A DNA stretch of 64,000 nt from Microvirga sp. BSC39 (GCF_000739015.1 NZ_JPUG01000068.1:212896-276895), one strand, 5' to 3'; counted from the first letter of the stretch, positions 18,531-29,187 are shown. A program made the numbers and translations. The notes: a model not told the origin generated them from the letters alone.

Positions 18531-19829
18531 ATGACACCTGCCGCCCGCATCTCCGCCGCCATCGAAGTCTTGGCCGATATCGAGGCCCGGCGCCGCCCGG
18601 CCACCGACGCCCTCAAGGATTGGGGCCTGTCGCACCGCTTCGCCGGCTCCAAGGACCGGGCCGCCATCGCGAGCCTGGTCTACGACGCCCTGCGCCGGAA
18701 GGCCTCCGCCGCCTGGATCATGGGGGACAACGCCCCGCGGGCCGTGGTGCTCGGCATGCTGCGGCTGCAGCGCGGGCTCGATGTCGATGCCATCGCGGCC
18801 CTCTGCTCGGGCGATCGCTTTGCTCCCGAGCCGCTCTCAGGCACCGAGCGCGAGCGGCTGGACAAGGCCGACCTCTCCGGCGCCCCCGCCCATGTGGCGG
18901 GCGACTTCCCGGACTGGATCGAGCCGTCGCTCCAGAGGCTCCTCGGCGACGAACTCGTGCCCGAGATGCAGGCGCTGTCCACCCGTGCGCCCCTGGACCT
19001 GAGGATCAACACCCTCAAGGTCTCCTCCCGCGAGGAGGCGCATGATGCCCTGCCGCATCTGGGCGCCGTCGAGACGCCGCTCTCGCCGCTGGGCTTGCGG
19101 ATCCTGCCGGGCGAGGACGGGCGCGGACCCGCCGTGCAGTCCGAGCCTGAGTTCCTGAAGGGCTGGATCGAGATCCAGGACGAGGGCTCGCAGCTCGTGG
19201 CGCTGATGTCGGGCGCCAAGCCCGGCGAGCAGGTGGTGGACCTCTGCGCGGGCGGCGGCGGCAAGACCCTGGCCCTCGCGGCCCTGATGGAGAACCACGG
19301 CCAGATCTACGCCACGGACAACGACGCCCGCCGCCTTGCGCCGATCCACGACCGTCTGATGCGGGCGGGCGTCCGCAACGTCCAGGTCCGCACGCCGAGG
19401 GCCAAGGCCGACGCGGTGACCGATCTCGACGGACGCATGGATTGCGTTCTCGTGGACGCGCCCTGCACAGGCGTGGGCACCTGGCGGCGCAACCCGGATG
19501 CGAAATGGCGCCTCAGGCCCGGCAGCTTGGAGGTTCGGCGCAAGGAACAGGCAGCGGTGCTCGACCGGGCGGCAGGGCTCGTGAAGCCGGGCGGCCGCAT
19601 CGTCTACATCACCTGCTCGATTCTCCCTGAGGAGAACGACGACGCGCTCGCGGGCTTCCTGGAGCGTCACGAGGGCTTCAAGCCGGTCTCCCACGAGGAG
19701 ATGCTGGGCAAGTCCGAACTCGGCTTCCTCAAGAACGCCACCCGCAGGACTGCCTATGGGCTTCAGCTGACGCCGCAGCAGACCGGCACCGACGGCTTCT
19801 TCATCGCTGTGCTTCTGCGCAAGGCCTAG
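18531..19829 (+). CDS. RsmB-type RNA m5C methyltransferase (NOL1/NOP2/Sun family)
   Basis: A 432-aa protein with an N-terminal helical NusB-like/ferredoxin-like region and a C-terminal Rossmann methylase. The SAM motif is VVDLCAGGGGKTLALAALM. The two catalytic cysteines are in DAPCTGVGTWRRNPD (motif IV) and YITCSILPEEND (motif VI). The family methylates C967 of 16S rRNA (RsmB) or other rRNA or tRNA sites. Assignment to RsmB proper is uncertain because alphaproteobacteria usually have two such paralogues. It is monocistronic. Confidence 0.88.
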   Translation: MTPAARISAAIEVLADIEARRRPATDALKDWGLSHRFAGSKDRAAIASLVYDALRRKASAAWIMGDNAPRAVVLGMLRLQRGLDVDAIAALCSGDRFAPEPLSGTERERLDKADLSGAPAHVAGDFPDWIEPSLQRLLGDELVPEMQALSTRAPLDLRINTLKVSSREEAHDALPHLGAVETPLSPLGLRILPGEDGRGPAVQSEPEFLKGWIEIQDEGSQLVALMSGAKPGEQVVDLCAGGGGKTLALAALMENHGQIYATDNDARRLAPIHDRLMRAGVRNVQVRTPRAKADAVTDLDGRMDCVLVDAPCTGVGTWRRNPDAKWRLRPGSLEVRRKEQAAVLDRAAGLVKPGGRIVYITCSILPEENDDALAGFLERHEGFKPVSHEEMLGKSELGFLKNATRRTAYGLQLTPQQTGTDGFFIAVLLRKA

Positions 19830-20071
19830 AGGCCGACGATCTTTCTCCAGAGTTAGTCCCGAAGGGATCGAGAAGGACTGGGATTACGGTCTCGCGGTCA
19901 GATTTTCTCCGCGAGCAGGAAGGGAAGCTGAAGTATTCGCAGGGATCCGGAAAATATTCCGTAGGCGCAATGTGCTTAGACATTAAGAGTTGTTGCCGGT
20001 CTCTCAAACGGATCTAAGCTCGCGGCAATAAATCAATTCAGGGAGGGGGCGACTGCCAAAGGAGAACAACA

Positions 20072-21298
20072 ATGGCGGTACGCACAGGAACCAATCGCGG
20101 TGATGCCTTGAGGGGGACGAGGGCGAGCGACACCCTCAACGGCCTCGGAGGAGACGACACGATCGTCGGCGGCCGCGGGCACGACGTTCTGAACGGTGGA
20201 TTGGGTGACGACCTTCTCCGTGGCGGGCCAGGACGAGACCGTCTCATCGGTGGGCCGGGGGAGGACTGGGCCGACTACCGGGATGCGGCCACCGCGGTGA
20301 CCGTTTATCTGGGCAGCCCGACTCGAAATACAGGGGAGGCCCTGGGAGACCGCTACTCGTCCATCGAGCGCCTAAGAGGTGGCCGTTTCGACGATACTCT
20401 TGTCGGTACCTCCCGCGACAACGTGCTTGAAGGCGTGACGGGTGCGGACATTCTCAATGGAAGCCTGGGCTTCGACTTCGCCCGATACAAGTCCGCTCCT
20501 GAGGGCGTAACAGCCAGCCTCGCGGATCCATCCGTGAATACGGGTCATGCCGCCGGCGATACTTACATTTCAATCGAAGGCCTCCAGGGCAGCGACTTCG
20601 CCGATACGCTGATCGGCGACGCCAACAAGAACGTCCTTGTCGGCGGATTGGGAGCCGATGTTCTCAACGGCGGCGACGGGTTCGATTTCGCACGATACGA
20701 CGTGTATCACAACGGCCGGCTCGGCGTGACGGCGGACCTGTCGAACTCCGCGCTGAACCAGGGCCGCAACGCTATCGGGGACAGCTATGTCTCGATCGAA
20801 GGCCTCGTCGGCACGCGCTTTGCGGACCGGCTCACCGGTGACGACGCAGCCAACAACCTGCAGGGGCAGGCCGGAAACGACAGGCTCAACGGCAATGGCG
20901 GGAACGATACGATCACCGGCGGTTCGGGGCACGACCGGATCAACGGCGGCTACGGCAACGATGTCCTGAAGGGAGAGTCGGGGCGCGATTCCTTCGTGTT
21001 CGACAGCACCTTGAATGCCACGGAGAACGTCGACCGGATCCGGGCCTTCTCCGTCCGGGACGATACGATCCGCCTCGACGATGCGGTCTTCACTGAGGTG
21101 GGCCCCACCGGTCGTCTGGCACAGGCCGCCTTCTACAGGGGAGCCGAGGCGCACGACGCCAACGACAGGATCATCTACAACCGGGCGACGGGCGCGCTTT
21201 ACTACGATCCTGACGGGGACGGGGCAGCGGCTCAAGTCCAGTTCGCCCAGATGGCTCGAGGGCTCGGGCTGAAGAGCACCGATTTCCTCGTGTTCTAG
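20072..21298 (+). CDS. RTX calcium-binding repeat protein 1
   Basis: A 408-aa acidic protein built from glycine-rich RTX nonapeptides ([18 protein letters not shown] and similar). It contains three longer modules of about 75 residues of the pattern FARY...GVTA-L...N-G-A-GD-Y-SIEGL-G, each ending in more nonapeptides. The last 110 residues form a module shared with the RTX proteins at 39057-39620 and 45471-46769, with [20 protein letters not shown] and a C-terminus STDFLVF. RTX proteins fold on calcium outside the cell and leave by type I secretion, but no secretion genes are in the window. The ATG follows AAAGGAGAAC. A terminator lies 28 nt beyond the stop. Confidence 0.87.
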   Translation: MAVRTGTNRGDALRGTRASDTLNGLGGDDTIVGGRGHDVLNGGLGDDLLRGGPGRDRLIGGPGEDWADYRDAATAVTVYLGSPTRNTGEALGDRYSSIERLRGGRFDDTLVGTSRDNVLEGVTGADILNGSLGFDFARYKSAPEGVTASLADPSVNTGHAAGDTYISIEGLQGSDFADTLIGDANKNVLVGGLGADVLNGGDGFDFARYDVYHNGRLGVTADLSNSALNQGRNAIGDSYVSIEGLVGTRFADRLTGDDAANNLQGQAGNDRLNGNGGNDTITGGSGHDRINGGYGNDVLKGESGRDSFVFDSTLNATENVDRIRAFSVRDDTIRLDDAVFTEVGPTGRLAQAAFYRGAEAHDANDRIIYNRATGALYYDPDGDGAAAQVQFAQMARGLGLKSTDFLVF

Positions 21299-21325
21299 TC
21301 AGCCGCACCTCCCGGCGGTCATCCG

Positions 21326-21360
21326 AGCCCCGGTTGCCTCACAAGCGACCGGGGCTTTTG
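21326..21360 (+). terminator. Rho-independent terminator after RTX protein 1
   Basis: AGCCCCGGT (21326-21334) pairs with ACCGGGGCT (21348-21356), followed by TTTG and CTT. It separates the RTX gene from guaA. Confidence 0.8.
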
Positions 21361-21513
21361 CTTGACGGTGGAGCGGGCGCGGCCCCTGCCGCCGGGCCAT
21401 CAAAATCGCGGGACTGTAGGCCTCGGAACCTCAAAGAACATGACATCCGGGCCGATATGAGGGTAAAGCACGGGAGCTTTCCGCTCCTTCCTTCAGGGCC
21501 CACGCGAGAGACC

Positions 21514-23070
21514 ATGACCCAGACCCACGACAAGATCCTCATCATCGATTTCGGCTCCCAGGTGACACAGCTCATCGCCCGGCGCGTGCGCGAGGATGGG
21601 GTCTATTCCGAGGTCGTTCCGTTCCAGAAGGCTGCCGAAGCCATTCGGACCATGAAGCCCAAGGGCGTGATCCTCTCCGGCGGGCCGGAATCGGTCACGA
21701 CAGACGCCTCGCCCCGCGCGCCGAAGGAGGTTTTCGAGGCAGGTCTTCCGGTCTTCGGCATCTGTTACGGCCAGCAGACCATGGCGGCGCAGCTCGGCGG
21801 CTCGGTCGAGGGCGGGCACCACTCCGAGTTCGGCCGCGCCGAGATCGAGGTTCTCACCGAGAGCCCGATCTTCCAGGGCGTCTGGCAGGTCGGCAAGAAA
21901 TATCCCGTCTGGATGAGCCACGGCGACCGGGTGACCAAGCTGCCCGAGGGCTTCGAGGTGCTCGCCGCCTCCGAGAATGCGCCCTTCGCGGTGGTGGCCG
22001 ACGAGGCGCACAAGTTCTACGGCGTGCAGTTCCACCCGGAGGTGGTGCACACCCCCCAGGGAGCCCAGCTGATCCGCAACTTCGTGCGCGACATCGCCGG
22101 CTGCCGGGGCGACTGGACCATGAAGGCCTTCCGCGAGGAGGCCATCGAGCGCATCCGCGCCCAGGTCGGCACCGGCCGGGTGATCTGCGGCCTGTCCGGT
22201 GGCGTCGATTCCGCCGTGGCGGCCGTCCTCATCCACGAGGCCATCGGCGACCAGCTCACCTGCGTGTTCGTCGATCACGGCCTGCTGCGCGCCTCGGAAG
22301 CCGAGCAGGTGGTGACGCTGTTCCGCGACCACTACAACATCCCGCTCGTCCATGTGCAGGCGCAGGACCTGTTCATCGGCGCGTTGGAGGGCGTGTCGGA
22401 CCCCGAGGTCAAGCGCAAGACCATCGGCCGGCTCTTCATCGACGTGTTCGACGAGGAGGCCAAGAAGATCGGCGGCGCGGATTTCCTCGCGCAGGGAACG
22501 CTCTATCCCGACGTGATCGAGAGCGTCTCCTTCACCGGCGGCCCCTCCGTCACCATCAAGAGCCACCACAATGTGGGCGGCCTGCCCGAGCGCATGAAGA
22601 TGAAGCTTGTGGAGCCCCTGCGCGAGCTGTTCAAGGACGAGGTGCGGGTGCTCGGCCGCGAGCTCGGCCTGCCCGATGCCTTCGTGGGCCGCCACCCGTT
22701 CCCGGGTCCGGGCCTCGCGATCCGCGTGCCCGGCGAGATCACCCGCGAAAAACTCGACATCCTGCGCAAGGCCGATGCGATCTATCTGGAAGAGATCCGC
22801 AACGCGGGCCTCTACGACGTGATCTGGCAGGCCTTCGCCGTGCTGCTGCCGGTGAAGACCGTGGGCGTCATGGGCGATGCCCGCACCTACGACCATGTCT
22901 GCGCGCTTCGCGCCGTCACCTCCATCGACGGCATGACGGCGGATTTTTACTCCTTCGACATGACCTTCCTCGGCCGTGTCGCAACCCGCATCATCAACGA
23001 GGTGAAGGGCATCAACCGCGTCACCTACGACATCACGTCGAAGCCGCCCGGCACCATCGAGTGGGAATAG
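21514..23070 (+). CDS. guaA: GMP synthase (glutamine-hydrolysing)
   Basis: A 518-aa enzyme that aminates XMP to GMP. The N-terminal class I amidotransferase has its Cys in [16 protein letters not shown] and its His in QFHPEVVHT. The ATP pyrophosphatase P-loop is [15 protein letters not shown] and the C-terminal dimerisation domain ends [17 protein letters not shown], as expected. The ATG at 21514 starts at the domain; an upstream in-frame ATG at 21334 would put the terminator inside the coding region and is rejected. The next gene begins 3 nt after the stop, suggesting cotranscription. Confidence 0.97.
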   Translation: MTQTHDKILIIDFGSQVTQLIARRVREDGVYSEVVPFQKAAEAIRTMKPKGVILSGGPESVTTDASPRAPKEVFEAGLPVFGICYGQQTMAAQLGGSVEGGHHSEFGRAEIEVLTESPIFQGVWQVGKKYPVWMSHGDRVTKLPEGFEVLAASENAPFAVVADEAHKFYGVQFHPEVVHTPQGAQLIRNFVRDIAGCRGDWTMKAFREEAIERIRAQVGTGRVICGLSGGVDSAVAAVLIHEAIGDQLTCVFVDHGLLRASEAEQVVTLFRDHYNIPLVHVQAQDLFIGALEGVSDPEVKRKTIGRLFIDVFDEEAKKIGGADFLAQGTLYPDVIESVSFTGGPSVTIKSHHNVGGLPERMKMKLVEPLRELFKDEVRVLGRELGLPDAFVGRHPFPGPGLAIRVPGEITREKLDILRKADAIYLEEIRNAGLYDVIWQAFAVLLPVKTVGVMGDARTYDHVCALRAVTSIDGMTADFYSFDMTFLGRVATRIINEVKGINRVTYDITSKPPGTIEWE

Positions 23071-23073
23071 CCG

Positions 23074-23421
23074 ATGCCGGTGACGCTCTACGGCATCAAG
23101 AACTGCGACACGATGAAGAAGGCCCGCGCCTGGCTCGACGCCAGGGGCGTGGCCCACACGTTCCACGACTACAAGGCTCAAGGCATCGACCGTGCGCGGC
23201 TGGAGTCGTGGGCGCAAAGCGTCGGCTGGGAGGCGCTCCTCAACCGCGCCGGAACCACCTTCCGCAAGCTTCCCGAGACCGACCGTACAAACCTTGACGA
23301 GAGCAGGGCGTTGTCGCTCATGCTCGACCAGCCCTCCATGATCAAGCGCCCGGTGCTCGACCTCGACGGGCGCCTCCTCGTTGGCTTCAAGCCGGAGATG
23401 TATGAGGCGGCTGTCGGGTAA
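23074..23421 (+). CDS. ArsC/Spx-related thioredoxin-fold protein (YffB type)
   Basis: A 115-aa protein of the arsenate reductase-related family. The single N-terminal cysteine is C11 in YGIKNCDTMKKARAWL, where classical ArsC has a Cys followed by the arsenate-binding loop. The C-terminal IKRPVLDLDGRLLVGF matches the cis-Pro region of the YffB/Spx group. E. coli YffB is thought to be a glutathione-dependent thiol reductase; arsenate reduction is not implied. It follows guaA by 3 nt, and a REP-like repeat pair follows it. Confidence 0.87.
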   Translation: MPVTLYGIKNCDTMKKARAWLDARGVAHTFHDYKAQGIDRARLESWAQSVGWEALLNRAGTTFRKLPETDRTNLDESRALSLMLDQPSMIKRPVLDLDGRLLVGFKPEMYEAAVG

Positions 23422-23448
23422 AAGGCGCTCTCAGTCCTGAGTTCTCTC

Positions 23449-23534
23449 GTCATGCCCGGCCTCGTGCCGGGCATCAACGTTTTTGGGATCGCATTGCTAA
23501 GACGTGGATGGCCGGGACGAGCCCGGCCATGACG
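23449..23534. repeat. Composite REP-like palindrome pair, copy 4
   Basis: ATGCCCGGC-CTCGT-GCCGGGCAT (23452-23474) and ATGGCCGGG-ACGAG-CCCGGCCAT (23508-23530), bounded by GTCAT and ATGAC. It lies between the ends of the convergent guaA and TRAP operons. Confidence 0.85.
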
Positions 23535-23559
23535 AGTTTTGATGTGATGGACACTCAAC

Positions 23560-23587
23560 AAAAAGGCGGGCCGCAAAGCCCGCCTTT
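23560..23587 (-). terminator. Rho-independent terminator of the TRAP operon
   Basis: On the minus strand AAAGGCGGGC and GCCCGCCTTT form a 10-bp stem followed by a run of T (the A run at 23560-23564 on the plus strand). It lies 22 nt beyond the stop of the large permease gene. Confidence 0.82.
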
Positions 23588-23609
23588 GTCGTGTCCGAGG
23601 CCAGCCGCC

Positions 23610-25502
23610 TTACTGAATCTTCGGCGGCTCGTCGAAGTTCAGGCCAGGGAGGCCGCCCGGGGCGCCGGGCGCGCCGAAGCCGGGGACGAGGAGGTCGTCG
23701 AGCTTCTGCTGCACGGCCGCCGGATCGACCACGGGGCCGGCCGACTTGTAGTGCGTGACGATGCCCGGGAAGAGGACCACGATGGCCACCATGATCAGCT
23801 GGATGATCACGAAGGGAATCGAGCCCCAGTAGATCTGGCCCGTGGTCACCGGCTCCATGCGCTTGCCCGTGACCTTGTCGATATACGGCACCTTGGGGGC
23901 CACGGAGCGCAGGAAGAACAACGCGAAGCCGAAGGGCGGGTGCATGAACGAGGTCTGCATGTTCACGCCCATCATGACGCCGAACCAGATCAGGTCGATG
24001 CCCAGCTTCTCTGCCGCCGGTCCGAGCAGTGGGATCACGATGAAGGCCAACTCGAAGAAGTCGAGGAAGAAGGCCAGCAGGAACACCATGATGTTGACCA
24101 CGATCAGGAAGCCCACCTGGCCGCCCGGAAGCGAGGTCAGCAGATGCTCGACCCAGATGTGCCCGTTGACGCCATAGAAGGTCAGCGAGAACACGCGGGC
24201 GCCGATCAGGATGAAGAGCACGAAGGCGGAGAGTTTCGCCGTCGCTTCTGTCGCCTGGCGCACGATGGTGAAGTTGAACCGGTTCGGGTTGTTGTCGAGC
24301 CGGCGCTTCACGGCGGCCAGGATCACCGCCCCGAGGGCGCCCATCGCGCCGCCTTCCGTGGGCGTGGCGAGGCCGATGAAGATGGTGCCGAGCACGAGGA
24401 AGATGAGCAGCAGCGGAGGCACCATGACGAAGGTGGTCTGCTGCGCCATGTTGGACATGAGGCGAAGGCCGGTGAAGCGCTCGACGATGCCCACCACCAG
24501 GGCATAGGCCGCGCCCGCGATGACCATTTCCAGGGTCAGGGCGGTGCGCTCGTAGCCCTGGTTGCTGAGAACCACGTAGGCGCCCACGAGGAGCACGGTC
24601 AGCACGGCGGAGATCGCGATCCGCTTGGCGCCGAGCACCCTGTTCATCAGCGCGCAGATGAGAGCCACGACGGTTCCGACGCAGATCGTCAGGATGACGA
24701 AGTCGGCGCCGGATTTCGTGTTGGTTTGCGACAGGATGTAGTAGCCGACAAGGCCGGAGAAGAGCACCAGAACGCCGAGCTGCCACACGCCGCGCGAGCC
24801 GTTGGGCTCACGGAAGCCGACCGCTTCCAGCGGCAGGCCGGGAGCGGCCTTCGGGTTGATCATCGAGGCCAGGAAGATGTAGCCCGCGTAGAGACTCGAC
24901 AGGATCAGGCCCGGCAGGAAGGCGCCTTCGTACATGTCGCCGACCGAGCGGCCGAGCTGGTCGGCCATGACGATCAGCACGAGCGAGGGCGGGATGATCT
25001 GCGCCAGCGTGCCCGACGCCGCGATGATGCCGGTCGCGAGGCGCCTGTCGTAGCCGTAGCGCAGCATGATCGGCAGCGAGATGAGGCCCATGGAGATCAC
25101 GGAGGCCGCGACCACGCCCGTGGTGGCGGCAAGCAGCGCGCCCACGAACACCACCGCGTAGGCGAGGCCGCCGCGCAGGGGGCCGAAGAGCTGGCCGATG
25201 GTGTCGAGCAGGTCCTCGGCCATGCCGGAGCGCTCGAGGACCAGCCCCATGAAGGTGAAGAACGGGATCGCGAGCAGCACCTCGTTCGACATGGTGCCGT
25301 AGACGCGATCCGGCAGCGCCTGGAGCAGGGGCCAGGACAGGTTGATGGTCTCGGGCGCGAGCGGGGCGAGCTCCACTGCGATGAAGAAGAACAGCAGGCC
25401 GTTGGCCGCGAGCGCGAAGGCGACCGGGTAGCCGAGGAGGAGGAAGATCACCAGCGCGCCGAACATGATCGGTGCGAGGTTCTGGGCGATGAAGGCAGCC
25501 AT
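23610..25502 (-). CDS. TRAP transporter large permease (DctM type), long form
   Basis: A 630-aa membrane protein with the DctM fold: FALAANGLLFFF, the FVGALLAATTGVVAASVISMG segment region, and IIPPSLVLIVMADQ. Usual DctM proteins are about 430 aa. This one has roughly 170 extra residues in the middle (about 215-385), including five or so added hydrophobic segments, and a Pro/Gly-rich tail. This long type is seen among TRAP systems annotated for mannitol or chloroaromatic compounds, but the substrate is unknown. It is downstream of the small permease gene. No periplasmic DctP-type binding protein gene is adjacent, so the partner must be elsewhere. Confidence 0.88.
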   Translation of the reverse strand: MAAFIAQNLAPIMFGALVIFLLLGYPVAFALAANGLLFFFIAVELAPLAPETINLSWPLLQALPDRVYGTMSNEVLLAIPFFTFMGLVLERSGMAEDLLDTIGQLFGPLRGGLAYAVVFVGALLAATTGVVAASVISMGLISLPIMLRYGYDRRLATGIIAASGTLAQIIPPSLVLIVMADQLGRSVGDMYEGAFLPGLILSSLYAGYIFLASMINPKAAPGLPLEAVGFREPNGSRGVWQLGVLVLFSGLVGYYILSQTNTKSGADFVILTICVGTVVALICALMNRVLGAKRIAISAVLTVLLVGAYVVLSNQGYERTALTLEMVIAGAAYALVVGIVERFTGLRLMSNMAQQTTFVMVPPLLLIFLVLGTIFIGLATPTEGGAMGALGAVILAAVKRRLDNNPNRFNFTIVRQATEATAKLSAFVLFILIGARVFSLTFYGVNGHIWVEHLLTSLPGGQVGFLIVVNIMVFLLAFFLDFFELAFIVIPLLGPAAEKLGIDLIWFGVMMGVNMQTSFMHPPFGFALFFLRSVAPKVPYIDKVTGKRMEPVTTGQIYWGSIPFVIIQLIMVAIVVLFPGIVTHYKSAGPVVDPAAVQQKLDDLLVPGFGAPGAPGGLPGLNFDEPPKIQ

Positions 25503-25540
25503 GGACGAGAGACTCCGAATTCAGATCAGGGCGAGGGGCG

Positions 25541-26167
25541 TCAGCGGATGCCGTCGCCTGGAGGCTCGCCGCCCTTGGTTGTGCCCGTGTCGGCCAGCTC
25601 GGCGATCAGCCGCTCGGCCTCCGCCTCGGGGCTGTGATGGCCGGAATGGTCATGCTCGTCCACCAGCTGGCCGTTCATGATTGCCACGCGCTTGATGAGC
25701 TCGCTCAGCCACTGGAAGGCGAGCGACATGAAGCCCAGCAGGATGAGGCCCTTGGCCGGCCAGATCAGCAGGCCGCCGGCATTGGAGGAGACCTCGCCGG
25801 AGCGGTAGGAATTGAAGAAGTAGGGGAAGCACAGGTAGATCATCAGCGCCAGGAACGGCAGCAGGAAGAACAGGTGGCCGATCAGGTCGATGGTGTCGCG
25901 ACCGCGCTTCGAGAGCTTGCTCGACAGGATGTCGATGCGGATGTGCTCGTTGACCTTCAGGGTCCAGGCGGCGCAGAGCATGAACACGGCGCCGAACAGG
26001 TACCATTGCAGCTCGAGCCAGGCATTGGACGAGACGCCGAAAAGGCGCCGGATGATGGCGTTGATGGCCGAGACCAGGATGGCCACCACGATGGCCCACG
26101 CGGCCAGCTTGCCGATGCGTTCGTTGATCGAGTCGATGACACGGGATAGCCCAAGAAGTGCCGTCAC
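25541..26167 (-). CDS. TRAP transporter small permease (DctQ type)
   Basis: A 208-aa protein with four hydrophobic helices. The region SNAWLELQWYLFGAVFMLCAAW followed by VNEHIRIDIL is the DctQ signature. The C-terminal 45 residues are hydrophilic and histidine-rich at first (DEHDHSGHH). It is the first gene of a two-gene operon with the large permease, 38 nt apart. The gap upstream (26168-26466) separates it from the divergent nnrU gene and must hold both promoters; no named motif was recognised there. Confidence 0.87.
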   Translation of the reverse strand: MTALLGLSRVIDSINERIGKLAAWAIVVAILVSAINAIIRRLFGVSSNAWLELQWYLFGAVFMLCAAWTLKVNEHIRIDILSSKLSKRGRDTIDLIGHLFFLLPFLALMIYLCFPYFFNSYRSGEVSSNAGGLLIWPAKGLILLGFMSLAFQWLSELIKRVAIMNGQLVDEHDHSGHHSPEAEAERLIAELADTGTTKGGEPPGDGIR

Positions 26168-26466
26168 CTGTCTCCCCCTTAGAACCTGTTGGTTGAAATC
26201 TTGCGGCCTAGCTATCGGACTTGCCCTGGACCCGCCAGTGCCGTTTTAGTCGAATGCAAGGTTTTGACGGGTCCTAGCGGGGAAATATTCGTGCGGCAAG
26301 GGCTGGCGGTGTTAAAAGTTTAGGCAGCGCAAGGCTTTGAGGACGAGCGGAAACTTGCGACCTGCGACCTCTAGGCATTTTTGCCGCATCGCCTGTCTTC
26401 CCAAAGGCTACGGTTGGTTTATTCCATGAGAGACTGGCGATAAGTTCCTAGCTCTGGAGGCTCCCC

Positions 26467-27057
26467 GTGACGCTGCTCGTTCTCGGTCTCGTGCTCTTTC
26501 TCGGCACCCATTCCTTCAGCATGGCGCGCGAGCGCCGCGCGGCACTCATCGGCAGAACCGGGGAGGGGCCATACAAGGGGTTGTATTCCCTCCTGTCGCT
26601 TGCAGGCATCGTGCTGGTCTCCATCGGCTACGGGCAGTACCGCGCCAACGGCTACATCCCGGTCTGGGACCCGCCGGTCTGGACACGGCACCTCGCGCTC
26701 CTGCTCGTCCTCGTCGCCTTCATCTGCTTCGTGGCGGCCTACCTGCCCGGCCACCTCAAGGCGCGGCTCAAGCACCCCATGCTGGCCGGCGTGAAGATCT
26801 GGGCGCTGGCCCATCTTCTCGCCAACGGCGATCTCGGATCGATCCTGCTCTTCGGCTCCTTCCTCGTATGGGCGGTGCTGGCCCGCATCAGCGCCAAGCG
26901 CCGGGACGTGGCGGCCCAGCACGGCGGCACGGCGGCGCCGGCGGGCTGGCGCAACGACATTCTGGCCGTTGTCATCGGAACGGCGGTGTATCTCGCGTTC
27001 GTGTTCTGGCTCCATCCATGGCTGATCGGGGTTCCGGTTCTCCCCATGCGGGCATGA
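26467..27057 (+). CDS. nnrU: NnrU family membrane protein
   Basis: A 196-aa protein with five to six hydrophobic helices. The N-terminal GTHSFSMARERRAALIGRTGEGPYKGLYS and central KHPMLAGVKIWALAHLL segments, given here as shortened anchors, are typical of NnrU. The family is linked to denitrification in some bacteria and to carotenoid isomerase-like proteins (Z-ISO) in plants; the biochemical role here is open. The start is GTG at 26467 after CTGGAGGC. No nir or nor genes are nearby. Confidence 0.82.
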   Translation: MTLLVLGLVLFLGTHSFSMARERRAALIGRTGEGPYKGLYSLLSLAGIVLVSIGYGQYRANGYIPVWDPPVWTRHLALLLVLVAFICFVAAYLPGHLKARLKHPMLAGVKIWALAHLLANGDLGSILLFGSFLVWAVLARISAKRRDVAAQHGGTAAPAGWRNDILAVVIGTAVYLAFVFWLHPWLIGVPVLPMRA

Positions 27058-27140
27058 AGCCTCTCGCCTTGTGCATTTGTGTGTGTTAGGCGACCCGCTT
27101 GAATTACAGGAGGCGGCCCGCGCGCCGCATGAGAGACACG

Positions 27141-27815
27141 ATGGCTCAGAACGACGAGTTCATTCGCGAAGTCGATGAGGAATACCGCCGCGACCAGATC
27201 ACCCAGATCTGGCAGCGCTACAACGGTATCATCATTGCGGTGGTCGTTCTGATTGTGGCCGGCGTCGGCGGCTGGCGCTTCTGGCAGTATCGCCAGCAGA
27301 ACCTCGCCCAGGAAGCCGCCGTTCGCTACGAGGAGGCGCTTCGCCTCTCCTCCGAGGACAAGGGTGAGGAAGCCCAGTCTGCATTCGAGAACGTCGTGAA
27401 GGAGGATTCCGGCACGGGCTATGCCATGCTGGCCCGTTTCCGGCTTGCCGCCGAGCTCGGCAAGCAGAACGCGGAGAACGGCGCCTCGGCCTTCGACGCC
27501 CTGGCCAATGACGCCGCCCTGCCTGCGCTCTGGAAGGATCTCGCGCGCCTTCGCGCCGCGTGGCTGCGCCTCGACACCGCCGAGCCGGCCGCCCTGCGCC
27601 AGGCCATCGAGCCGCTTGCCGCGCCGGCCAATGCATGGCGCCATTCCGCCAGGGAACTCTTGGGGCTATCCGGTCTTAAGGCCGGTGACATGGATTATGC
27701 CGGCCGCTGGTTCGACCAGATCGCCGCCGACCGCGAGACGCCCTCCGCCCTGAGGCAGCGCCTTGCCGTCTACACGGCTCTCGTGGCGGGCGGTCCGGTT
27801 CAGGCCACGCAGTAG
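27141..27815 (+). CDS. YfgM-like TPR membrane protein
   Basis: A 224-aa protein with a short cytoplasmic N-terminus ([20 protein letters not shown]), one membrane helix at about 29-46 and a periplasmic TPR-like domain. This is the layout of YfgM, an ancillary SecYEG-associated chaperone. It sits directly upstream of der, the same place as yfgM-bamB-der in enterics; bamB is absent here. The ATG at 27141 is chosen over 27099 and 27129 since homology begins at MAQNDEF. Confidence 0.82.
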   Translation: MAQNDEFIREVDEEYRRDQITQIWQRYNGIIIAVVVLIVAGVGGWRFWQYRQQNLAQEAAVRYEEALRLSSEDKGEEAQSAFENVVKEDSGTGYAMLARFRLAAELGKQNAENGASAFDALANDAALPALWKDLARLRAAWLRLDTAEPAALRQAIEPLAAPANAWRHSARELLGLSGLKAGDMDYAGRWFDQIAADRETPSALRQRLAVYTALVAGGPVQATQ

Positions 27816-27828
27816 GATAGGACAAGAC

Positions 27829-29178
27829 ATGACGCCCACCGTCGCCATTGTCGGGCGGCCGAATGTCGGCAAATCGACTCTGTTCAACCGTCTCGTCGGC
27901 AAGAAGCTGGCGCTCGTGGACGACCGCCCGGGCGTGACCCGCGACCGCCGCGAGGGCGAGGCGCGCCTCGGCGATCTCGAATTCCGCATCATCGACACGG
28001 CCGGCCTGGAAGAGGCCACCGAGGAGTCGCTCCTCGGCCGCATGCGCGCCCAGACCGAGGCCGCCATCGTGGATGCCGACGTCATCCTCTTCGTGATCGA
28101 TGCCCGCGTGGGCATTCTGCCCGCCGACCGGCCCTTCGCCGAGATGGTGCGACGCTCCGGCAAGCCCGTGATCCTCATCGCCAACAAGGCGGAAGGCGCG
28201 GGCGGCCTGGCTGGCGCCTACGATGCGTTTTCGCTGGGGCTCGGCGATCCCGTGCCGCTTTCCGCCGAGCACGGCGAGGGCATGGCCGACCTGTTCGAGG
28301 CCCTGATGCCTCACTTCCCCCATCCGGACGAGATGGAGGGAGACGAGGACGACCCGAACAAGCCCCTGCAGGTGGCCATCGTCGGGCGGCCCAATGCGGG
28401 CAAGTCCACCCTCATCAATCGCATGGTGGGCGAGGACCGCATGCTCACCGGCCCCGAGGCCGGCATCACCCGCGACTCCATCTCGCTCGATTGGGAGTGG
28501 CGTGGGAAATCGATCAAGCTGTTCGACACCGCAGGCATCCGAAAGCGCGCCCGGGTCGAGGACAAGCTCGAGAAGCTCTCCGTGGCCGATGCCCTGCGCG
28601 CCGTGCGCTTTGCTGAGGTGGTGGTCATCCTCCTCGACGCCACGATCCCGTTCGAGAAGCAGGACCTGACCATCGTCGACCTGGTGGAGCAGGAGGGCCG
28701 CGCACTCGTGATCGGGCTCAACAAGTGGGATCTGGTCGCCGACCAGAAGGGCCTGCTGAGCGACCTGAAGGAGAAGGCCACCCGCCTGCTGCCGCAGGTG
28801 CGCGGCGCCCCGGTGGTTCCCCTGTCGGGCCTCGCCGGCAGCGGCATCGACCCGCTCATGAAGGCGGTGCTGCACGTCTACGAGAAGTGGAACACCCGCA
28901 TCTCGACCGCACGGCTCAATCAATGGCTCTCCGAGGCCATCGACGCCAATCCGCCGCCTGCCGTGTCAGGCCGCCGGATCAAGATCCGCTACATGACGCA
29001 GATCAAGTCGCGCCCGCCGCACTTCGCCATCTTCGGCAATCAGCTCGACGCCCTGCCGAAGAGCTACACCCGCTACCTCGTCAACGGCATCCGCGAAGCC
29101 TTCGACCTGCCGGGCACGCCCATCCGCGTGTCGCTGCGCATGGGGGCGAACCCGTTCGACAAGGACAAGCGCGGGTAG
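27829..29178 (+). CDS. der: Ribosome biogenesis GTPase Der (EngA)
   Basis: A 449-aa protein with two tandem GTPase domains and a C-terminal KH-like domain, required for 50S assembly. The first P-loop is [18 protein letters not shown] at 5-22 and the second [18 protein letters not shown] near 183-200. The two G4 motifs are NKAE and NKWD. The C-terminal KH region has [17 protein letters not shown]. It begins 13 nt after the YfgM-like gene, so they are cotranscribed. A palindrome pair follows its stop. Confidence 0.97.
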   Translation: MTPTVAIVGRPNVGKSTLFNRLVGKKLALVDDRPGVTRDRREGEARLGDLEFRIIDTAGLEEATEESLLGRMRAQTEAAIVDADVILFVIDARVGILPADRPFAEMVRRSGKPVILIANKAEGAGGLAGAYDAFSLGLGDPVPLSAEHGEGMADLFEALMPHFPHPDEMEGDEDDPNKPLQVAIVGRPNAGKSTLINRMVGEDRMLTGPEAGITRDSISLDWEWRGKSIKLFDTAGIRKRARVEDKLEKLSVADALRAVRFAEVVVILLDATIPFEKQDLTIVDLVEQEGRALVIGLNKWDLVADQKGLLSDLKEKATRLLPQVRGAPVVPLSGLAGSGIDPLMKAVLHVYEKWNTRISTARLNQWLSEAIDANPPPAVSGRRIKIRYMTQIKSRPPHFAIFGNQLDALPKSYTRYLVNGIREAFDLPGTPIRVSLRMGANPFDKDKRG

Positions 29179-29187
29179 GGCTCACGT

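Noticed and set aside
23074..23421. Arsenate reductase (ArsC) function
   Set aside because: It belongs to the YffB/Spx branch; no ars genes are near and the classical anion loop is not seen.
23508..25637. Plus-strand frame of 709 aa rich in His, Glu and Asp
   Set aside because: It is the antisense of the TRAP permease genes; the composition is typical of reverse frames of GC-rich membrane protein genes.
26168..26466. Riboswitch in the 299-nt divergent gap between the TRAP and nnrU genes
   Set aside because: No recognisable aptamer core or terminator-antiterminator pair was found by eye.
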